Assembly (NCBI GenBank): GCA_963929865.1
Contig: CAWVKK010000045.1
Coordinates: forward strand, 1 to 64,000
Length of the DNA stretch: 64,000 bases
Source of the DNA: JAGZHZ01 sp963929865
GTDB taxonomy: Bacteria; Bacillota; Clostridia; Lachnospirales; Lachnospiraceae
Reading direction: 5' to 3'
The notes beneath the pieces are model-generated. The model searched no databases and was not told where the DNA came from. It worked only from the letters and a program-made list of their open reading frames with translations. Below, piece after piece: positions 59,063 through 64,000 of this stretch (position 1 is the first letter of the stretch; each line of letters starts with the position of its first letter). The translations under genes were made by a program, and so were the position numbers.

Positions 59063-60196
59063 TCAGTATAATCCTACTCCTGTCTCATATATAATCTGGT
59101 TGCTGATCTCTTCTACCGTGGCAGACGGCTCATATCCGTCTGATCCAAACAGATAGCTGTGCAGCTGCAGCACATTTTCGCTGAGCGTGTCTGGAATTAC
59201 ACAGTCTCCGGCGGAGATTGTCATGGTGTCCTGGTCGAATGGAAAGCCTGCCGTATTGACAATGCTGTAGGAGGCAATATCGCTTACCAGGCTTAAAATC
59301 TCAGCCGGCGTCATGCTCGTCACGCACAGCTCCAAAAGCTCGTCGGCGAGATTATTCAGCGTCAGCAGATCCATCGTCTTTGCCTTCTGGAACAGCTGCT
59401 CCAAAACCGCTCTCTGTCTCTCTGTCCTCTTAAAGTCGTCTCCTGTCGTATAGCGGATTCTGCAGTAGGCCAGCGCGTGCAGCCCGTCGAGATGCTGCAT
59501 GCCCGGCTGAGTGATATTCTCATAGGAATCGATTCCAAGCACCTCGGACGTCTCCACCATGTAGTTGTTCAGATGTACGATTTCATCCTCCTCCACATAG
59601 ATGTCTACGCCTCCCAGGGCGTCGACGGCTGTGGCAATCGCTTTGAAATCCACGGTCACATAGTCCTGAATATTCAGGTCCAGATTTTTGTTGAGCATGT
59701 TGATGGCGCGCTCCGGTCCCCCGTCAAAGTAACAGTCCGTCGCCTTTTTGTACATTCCGTTTGTGTTGTCGAGATACGTATCGCGGTATACGGAGACAAG
59801 CTTTACGTCCTTTGTCGCATTGTTGATGCTCGCAATCATGATCACATCGCTGTGCGCTCCTGCTTTGAGCGTTCCTTCTCTGGAATCCACGCCGAAAAGC
59901 GCAATGTTGGTATAGCCTGTCAGCACCTCGCTTTCCACATTCGGAAGTTCGTTGACAATAATCGCGCCGTCTTCAATCGGATCGCTGTTGAGCTTGCTGA
60001 CCTTGCTCATCACAAACAGCCCGGCGGCAAAGATCAGAAGCACCATCAGCTCTACCGCAAAGATCACTGCCCTCCGTTTTCCTTTTTTCTTCTTTTTCAG
60101 ATCCCTATAGTCTTTTGGATAAGGACCGTTTGGATATTCGTTTGGATATTCATAATTGCCGTATCCATTTTTCTGTTGCTGTTGCTTCCTTGCCAT
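59063..60196 (-). CDS. LytR-CpsA-Psr family cell wall glycopolymer ligase
   Basis: The protein has 377 residues: a Gln/Tyr/Pro-rich cytoplasmic start, one membrane helix (VIFAVELMVLLIFAAGLF near 45-62) and an extracellular LCP domain. Key segments are IALFGVDSREGTLKAGAHSD near 100, SVYRDTYLD, FKAIATAVDALGGVDI and the Arg-rich CRIRYTTGDDFKRTERQ near 245, which bind the pyrophosphate of the lipid-linked substrate. These proteins transfer glycopolymers to peptidoglycan. It lies between glycosyltransferase genes, so it probably attaches their product. Confidence 0.92.
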   Translation of the reverse strand: MARKQQQQKNGYGNYEYPNEYPNGPYPKDYRDLKKKKKGKRRAVIFAVELMVLLIFAAGLFVMSKVSKLNSDPIEDGAIIVNELPNVESEVLTGYTNIALFGVDSREGTLKAGAHSDVIMIASINNATKDVKLVSVYRDTYLDNTNGMYKKATDCYFDGGPERAINMLNKNLDLNIQDYVTVDFKAIATAVDALGGVDIYVEEDEIVHLNNYMVETSEVLGIDSYENITQPGMQHLDGLHALAYCRIRYTTGDDFKRTERQRAVLEQLFQKAKTMDLLTLNNLADELLELCVTSMTPAEILSLVSDIASYSIVNTAGFPFDQDTMTISAGDCVIPDTLSENVLQLHSYLFGSDGYEPSATVEEISNQIIYETGVGLY

Positions 60197-60219
60197 GATC
60201 TTCCCTTCCTTACTGAATA

Positions 60220-61620
60220 TTAATACGCATTTTTATTTACAAATCCGTGAAAAATTGTCATTGCTAAAATCTTTATGTCAAGACCGATTGTCCAGTTTTC
60301 AATATAATACAGATCATATTCGATTCTTTTTCTGATCGAAGTATTCCCCCGGTATCCGTTTACCTGCGCCCAACCGGTCATGCCGGGGCGCACCTGATGC
60401 TTGATCATATAGCGCGGTATCTCTTCCCTGAATTTTTCCACAAATTGAGGGCGTTCCGGTCTTGGACCCACCAGGCTCATTTCTCCTTTTATCACATTAA
60501 ACAGCTGAGGCAGCTCATCGATGCTTGTCCTGCGGATAAATTTTCCGATCCCCGTCACCCTCGGATCATTTTTAACTGTCCACGCCGCTTTTTCGTCCTG
60601 TTCCTTCTGCACTTCCATGGAGCGGAATTTATACATATAAAAATTTTTATTGTGTTTTCCCACTCTTTCCTGTCTGAAGATCAGAGGACCGGGCGAAGTC
60701 AGTTTAATCATACATGCCGTAAGCAGCATGACGGGTGAAAACAGAATCAGCGCTGCAATGGCTCCTATCAGGTCCATCACTCTTTTTATAAAGTCATTAA
60801 AAGTGTTTGTCAGCGGCACATGGCGGATATTGATGACAGGCAGTCCCTGCAGATCCTCCGTATAAGGCTTTGTCGGAATAATATTATTGTAATCCGGAAT
60901 AAATTTCGTGTGGACGCCTGATTTTTCGCACTGCGCCACCACCTGCTCCAGTTTGTAATATTCGCTCAGCCCCAGTGTGATCGCGATCTCGTCCAAATCG
61001 TTTTCCTCTAGGATTTGCGGCAGTCTCCCATTTTTTGCGAGTACCCGCACTCCTTTATAGGCGCTTCCCACTTTTACATTGTCGTCTAAAATTCCCTGCA
61101 CCTGGTATCCCCACTGGGGATTTTGCTTGATCCGGTCGATATATTCTTCCGCTGCGCGGCTGTATCCGACCAAAATAATATGCTTCAGATTTTTTCCGCT
61201 GCGTCTTAGATCCATCAGAACTTTTCGGATCACGTTGCGCGTCGCCGTCTCCAGCACGACATTCAGACCGATGAAGTTTAAAATCATCTGACGCGAAAAA
61301 TCCATCTGTCTCAGAAGGAAAGAAGCCGCCATAAACAGCAGCAGCCCGATCATATTCGCCTTTACAATATTGGCGAACTCCACTCTTCTTCCCTGTATCC
61401 TCTTTGGCGTATACATCTGAAAAATCCAGTACAGGAGCAAAAATCCCGGTATGATCACAAGCAGTGTGGACAGATAGATTCTGTCAGAAAGCTTTCCCGT
61501 CTCTTCTCCTACAAAAAACGTAAACTGCGCATACCATGCAAGCAGGTACGAGACTGCGATCACACATCCGTCAATTACTACATGCAGCCGATTAAAATAT
61601 TTTTGATTATCTTTAATCAA
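60220..61620 (-). CDS. Undecaprenyl-phosphate sugar-1-phosphate transferase (WcaJ/WbaP-like)
   Basis: The protein has 466 residues and begins polysaccharide repeat assembly by placing a sugar-1-phosphate on undecaprenyl phosphate. Four N-terminal membrane helices precede a Rossmann-like domain (HIILVGYSRAAEEYIDRI) and the catalytic region with FRQERVGKHNKNFYMYKFRS and TSIDELPQLFNVIKGEMSLV plus GPRPERP. I place the start at the TTG at 61620, as homologs begin IKDNQKYFNRLHV and AGAGGTG stands 6 nt upstream; the GTG three codons earlier overlaps that site. Confidence 0.92.
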   Translation of the reverse strand: MIKDNQKYFNRLHVVIDGCVIAVSYLLAWYAQFTFFVGEETGKLSDRIYLSTLLVIIPGFLLLYWIFQMYTPKRIQGRRVEFANIVKANMIGLLLFMAASFLLRQMDFSRQMILNFIGLNVVLETATRNVIRKVLMDLRRSGKNLKHIILVGYSRAAEEYIDRIKQNPQWGYQVQGILDDNVKVGSAYKGVRVLAKNGRLPQILEENDLDEIAITLGLSEYYKLEQVVAQCEKSGVHTKFIPDYNNIIPTKPYTEDLQGLPVINIRHVPLTNTFNDFIKRVMDLIGAIAALILFSPVMLLTACMIKLTSPGPLIFRQERVGKHNKNFYMYKFRSMEVQKEQDEKAAWTVKNDPRVTGIGKFIRRTSIDELPQLFNVIKGEMSLVGPRPERPQFVEKFREEIPRYMIKHQVRPGMTGWAQVNGYRGNTSIRKRIEYDLYYIENWTIGLDIKILAMTIFHGFVNKNAY

Positions 61621-61655
61621 ATATCTCACCTCTGTGCTTTATGTCTATCCTTTTT

Positions 61656-61684
61656 ATCATACATGATCCCCTTTTAAAGGGCAA
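61656..61684 (-). promoter_or_regulatory. Promoter of the sugar transferase-LCP-glycosyltransferase unit
   Basis: TTGCCC (61684-61679), a 17-bp spacer and TATGAT (61661-61656) on the minus strand, 36 bp before the start codon. Confidence 0.65.
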
Positions 61685-61724
61685 CTATGATTTCGGATTT
61701 TTCGACTTTCTTAAAAGTTTTCCT

Positions 61725-62690
61725 TTATCTGAACACAGATTTTTTTATATTTTTCCACAATTTTATCTGAATATTCAAATAATTTTTCAAATTTTTTCTC
61801 TGATATTTGACTTTTTTTCCGGTTCTGCAGAGGGAAATCCCCTCCCGAAGTCCCTGGCGGTATTCTCTTCCAAATCCCTTGCGCTGAAAAAAAATGCCTT
61901 TCGCCGCAAATCCGCACAGCAGAAAGGGAAGATTCCATACAATCTGCCACCACGGCATGTTTTTGTAAATCAGATATATATTATTCCTTGCAGAATATCT
62001 CACTTTAAAGCTGTTGTAGCGGGTCCCTGTCGTCCCGCTTCCCGCATGGTACACTCTTGCCGCCGGCAGAAACCAGCTGTGATACCCGTATATGTTTGCG
62101 CGGTATCCCAGATCTAAGTCTTCCAGATACGCAAAATGTGCTTCGTCAAACAGACCGATCCTGTTGAGTACGGACCTGCGGTAAATGGCCGCTCCGGCGC
62201 AGGCAGAAAAAATCTCTCTCTCTTTCTCATACTGCTTTTCCGGCTTTCCTTTTCCCTCTGCAAACGCCCAGCCCAGCGCGCTGTAAAAGTCTCCCGCACC
62301 GTCCATCAGCCGCGCGTCAGCCATCTGCATCATCTTTGCCTGGCAGGAAAAGCATCTCTTCTTTCGTATGCCGCGAAGCATCTCTCTTACGAAATTCTTT
62401 TCCGCATACGTATCGTTATTGAGCAGAAGAACGTAAGGCGCCTGCGATGCGCGGATTCCTCTGTTGACAGCCCTGCAGAATCCCTCATTCGTTCTGTGTC
62501 TGATCAGCCGTACCTCGGGATATTGCGACTGTACCATTGCGACGCTTTCATCGGTTGACCCGTTGTCCACGACAATCACCTCGAAATTTGAAAAGCTCTG
62601 CTTTCTCAGACTGTCGAGACATCGCTGCAGATATTCTTTTTCATTCCAGTTAGGGATGATGACCGACACTGCCGTTTTCTTTTTTTTCAT
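61725..62690 (-). CDS. Family 2 glycosyltransferase
   Basis: The protein has 321 residues of the GT-A fold: VSVIIPNWNEKEYLQRCLDS, VDNGSTDES, LLLNNDTYAEKNFVREML (donor/metal region near 90) and YLEDLDLGYRANIYGYHSW (acceptor ED motif near 190). A hydrophobic C-terminal segment near LPFLLCGFAAKGIFF may touch the membrane. Sequence is of the WcaA/rhamnosyl type; sugar not known. It follows the next glycosyltransferase (stop at 62701) by 10 nt with AGGAG before the ATG. Confidence 0.87.
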   Translation of the reverse strand: MKKKKTAVSVIIPNWNEKEYLQRCLDSLRKQSFSNFEVIVVDNGSTDESVAMVQSQYPEVRLIRHRTNEGFCRAVNRGIRASQAPYVLLLNNDTYAEKNFVREMLRGIRKKRCFSCQAKMMQMADARLMDGAGDFYSALGWAFAEGKGKPEKQYEKEREIFSACAGAAIYRRSVLNRIGLFDEAHFAYLEDLDLGYRANIYGYHSWFLPAARVYHAGSGTTGTRYNSFKVRYSARNNIYLIYKNMPWWQIVWNLPFLLCGFAAKGIFFQRKGFGREYRQGLREGISLCRTGKKVKYQRKNLKNYLNIQIKLWKNIKKSVFR

Positions 62691-62700
62691 CTCTTTTCTC

Positions 62701-64000
62701 CTAGGGCCGAATCGAATAGTCCCATTTTTTCAAGGATAAATTCGGATTATAATAAGGATCTCCCGTCTTTAAGAGGTTGATCCACCGTTTTCTCATATAT
62801 TCAATTTCACTTTGGAATCGTCTTACCTTTTCCTTCGTGTCTTCCGCTCCTCTTGTCTTCGATTCATCGTGATACAGTTCCACATACGGATCATACACAA
62901 CCAGATATCCCTTTTCTCTTGCTTTGAGGCAGAAGTCGACATCATTGAACGCGACGGCGAGCTGTTCTTCAAATCCTTTCACTTCCCAGAAGACGTTCTT
63001 TTTTATCATCATACACGCCGCCGTCACCGCGCTCATATCCTGCTGAATAGCCGCCTTGTGCAGATATCCCGTCCTGTTTGCGTCCATTCCCACAAACATG
63101 CTGCCCGCGATTCCTCCCATTCCGATTACGATTCCCGCATGCTGGATCGTATGGTCCGGATAATACAGCCTCGCTCCGACAATCCCGACTTCTTTTCTCT
63201 GGCAGTGCCCAAGCATCTCCTCTATCCAGTCCGGAGCAATCACTTCCACATCGTTGTTCAGGCAGATCAGATACTCTCCCTTTGCATTGGAAGCCCCAAA
63301 GTTGTTAATTTTAGAAAAATTGAAGGCTTTGTCCCAGTAAAGTACGCGCACCTTGTTTTTTCCGTCTATTTTTTTGTAAAACTGAAAGGTCTCCTGTTTT
63401 TCACTGTTGTTTTCTATGATCAGAATTTCTATGTTGCGGTACGTGCTCCGCTTCCAGATCGACTCCAGACATTTTTTTAAAGCCGGAAGCTGATCCTTGT
63501 TCGGGATCAGAATTGAGACGAGCGGTGTTTTCTCCACCTCATATCTGACCCGGTAAAATCCGTAATCTTTTGTCTCAGAGACAGCCGCGCGGATCCCTGC
63601 GCGCTTTAGATGCGCTTCAATGGCGCGCTTTCCCGCCTCAAACGCATACCGCTTGCTCTGGGGGTTATCGGCGGTAGATTCTCTGTGTGTTCTCCAGTGG
63701 TACACAATCTTCGGCACATGAGCTATTTTTTTGCTGTTTTCCATGCACCGGAAAATGAAATCATAGTCCTGCGCCCCTTCAAATTCCTGCCGAAATCCTC
63801 CAGCCGTCTTTGCCGTCTCCCGTCTCACCGCAAAAAAGTGGCAGATATAATTGTTGGAGCGGAGCAGATCCAGATTAAAATCCGGTTTAAAATGCGGCTG
63901 AAAAAATTCCTCTCCATCGGCTGACAGTTTGTCTTCATCCGTATAGACAGCGTCGGCATCCTCTTTTTTTATCTTCTGCGCGATCTCATACAGGGCGTCT
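62701..64000 (-). CDS. Family 2 glycosyltransferase, C-terminal part (cut by window edge)
   Basis: The open frame continues past the apparent GTG at 63828 to the window end without a stop (for example DADAVYTDEDKLSADGEEFF), so the gene is incomplete at its 5' side. At least 432 residues are present. A first GT-A domain ends in the left part (EGAQDYDFIFRCME). A second, complete GT-A domain begins VSILIPNKDQLPALKKCLES and carries LICLNNDVEVIAPDWIEEML and VAFNDVDFCLKAREKGYLVV. Tandem-domain enzymes of this kind build O-antigen-like or rhamnan-like chains. Confidence 0.88.
   Translation of the reverse strand, partial: DALYEIAQKIKKEDADAVYTDEDKLSADGEEFFQPHFKPDFNLDLLRSNNYICHFFAVRRETAKTAGGFRQEFEGAQDYDFIFRCMENSKKIAHVPKIVYHWRTHRESTADNPQSKRYAFEAGKRAIEAHLKRAGIRAAVSETKDYGFYRVRYEVEKTPLVSILIPNKDQLPALKKCLESIWKRSTYRNIEILIIENNSEKQETFQFYKKIDGKNKVRVLYWDKAFNFSKINNFGASNAKGEYLICLNNDVEVIAPDWIEEMLGHCQRKEVGIVGARLYYPDHTIQHAGIVIGMGGIAGSMFVGMDANRTGYLHKAAIQQDMSAVTAACMMIKKNVFWEVKGFEEQLAVAFNDVDFCLKAREKGYLVVYDPYVELYHDESKTRGAEDTKEKVRRFQSEIEYMRKRWINLLKTGDPYYNPNLSLKKWDYSIRP

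Noticed and set aside
1..64000. tRNA, rRNA, CRISPR array, insertion sequence, prophage or attachment site
   Set aside because: No CCA-ending cloverleaf, regular spacer repeat, transposase or integrase motif, or flanking direct repeats were seen. The many inverted repeats found are explained as terminators or operators.

Overview
The window reads as chromosome of an anaerobic, low-to-mid GC Gram-positive of the Clostridia, most likely a gut Lachnospiraceae. This rests on gene content: anaerobic sulfite reductase genes, secreted GH3 glucosidases, AgrC/LytTR-type and YesN/LytS-type two-component systems, a T-box leader, and a sigma-70 (RpoD) of Firmicute type. Genus is not claimed. I saw no rRNA, tRNA, CRISPR array, insertion sequence or prophage. 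Both ends cut a gene: asrB at the left and a family 2 glycosyltransferase at the right.

Layout from left to right. 1-2058 (-): a Crp/Fnr regulator followed by asrA and asrB, with a GTGA-N6-TCAC palindrome at about -41.5 of its own promoter. 2349-4595 (+): a LysR regulator and a two-gene ThrE/YjjP-YjjB exporter. 4732-10183 (-): an oligopeptide ABC transporter (oppABCDF) with an intrinsic terminator/attenuator between oppA and oppB. 10365-17204 (-): algI- and algJ-like polysaccharide O-acetylation genes, then sbcD and sbcC. 17347-24221: a nearly symmetric locus with two divergent GHKL kinase/LytTR regulator pairs, a foldase-like lipoprotein, and a parvulin-like protein without a signal peptide. 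24416-35431 (-): three secreted GH3 enzymes of different architecture (simple, circularly permuted, PA14-bearing) and a secreted parvulin-like foldase. 35759-38819 (-): a TrpXYZ-type ABC transporter behind a T-box with a likely TGG (Trp) specifier. 38822-40288 (-): an orphan GHKL kinase.

40472-49771 (-): a galactose/glucose system. A YesN-type regulator, a LytS-type kinase and two membrane-anchored sugar-binding proteins precede mglBAC. 50531-53406 (+): a GtrB/ArnC-like polyprenyl-phosphate glycosyltransferase, an ATP-grasp ligase and two small EmrE-like membrane proteins in one tight operon. 53533-56216 (-): rpoD and a long ClpX variant, the latter behind a perfect-consensus promoter and a 220-nt leader holding a terminator-like hairpin. 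56611-64000 (-): an HtrA protease, then a surface polysaccharide cluster of glycosyltransferases, an LCP-family ligase and a polyprenyl-phosphate sugar-1-phosphate transferase.

The recurring theme is extracellular carbohydrate use and the cell envelope. The most notable unexplained signal is a promoter element, AAAATYGTATRGAA on the minus strand, placed exactly 18 bp upstream of a -10 hexamer in front of mglB, the permuted GH3 gene and the secreted foldase gene. A looser copy at the same spacing precedes a second GH3 gene. This suggests that sugar uptake, secreted glucosidases and their foldase share a regulator. All functions are assigned by reading sequence motifs; no database search was run.
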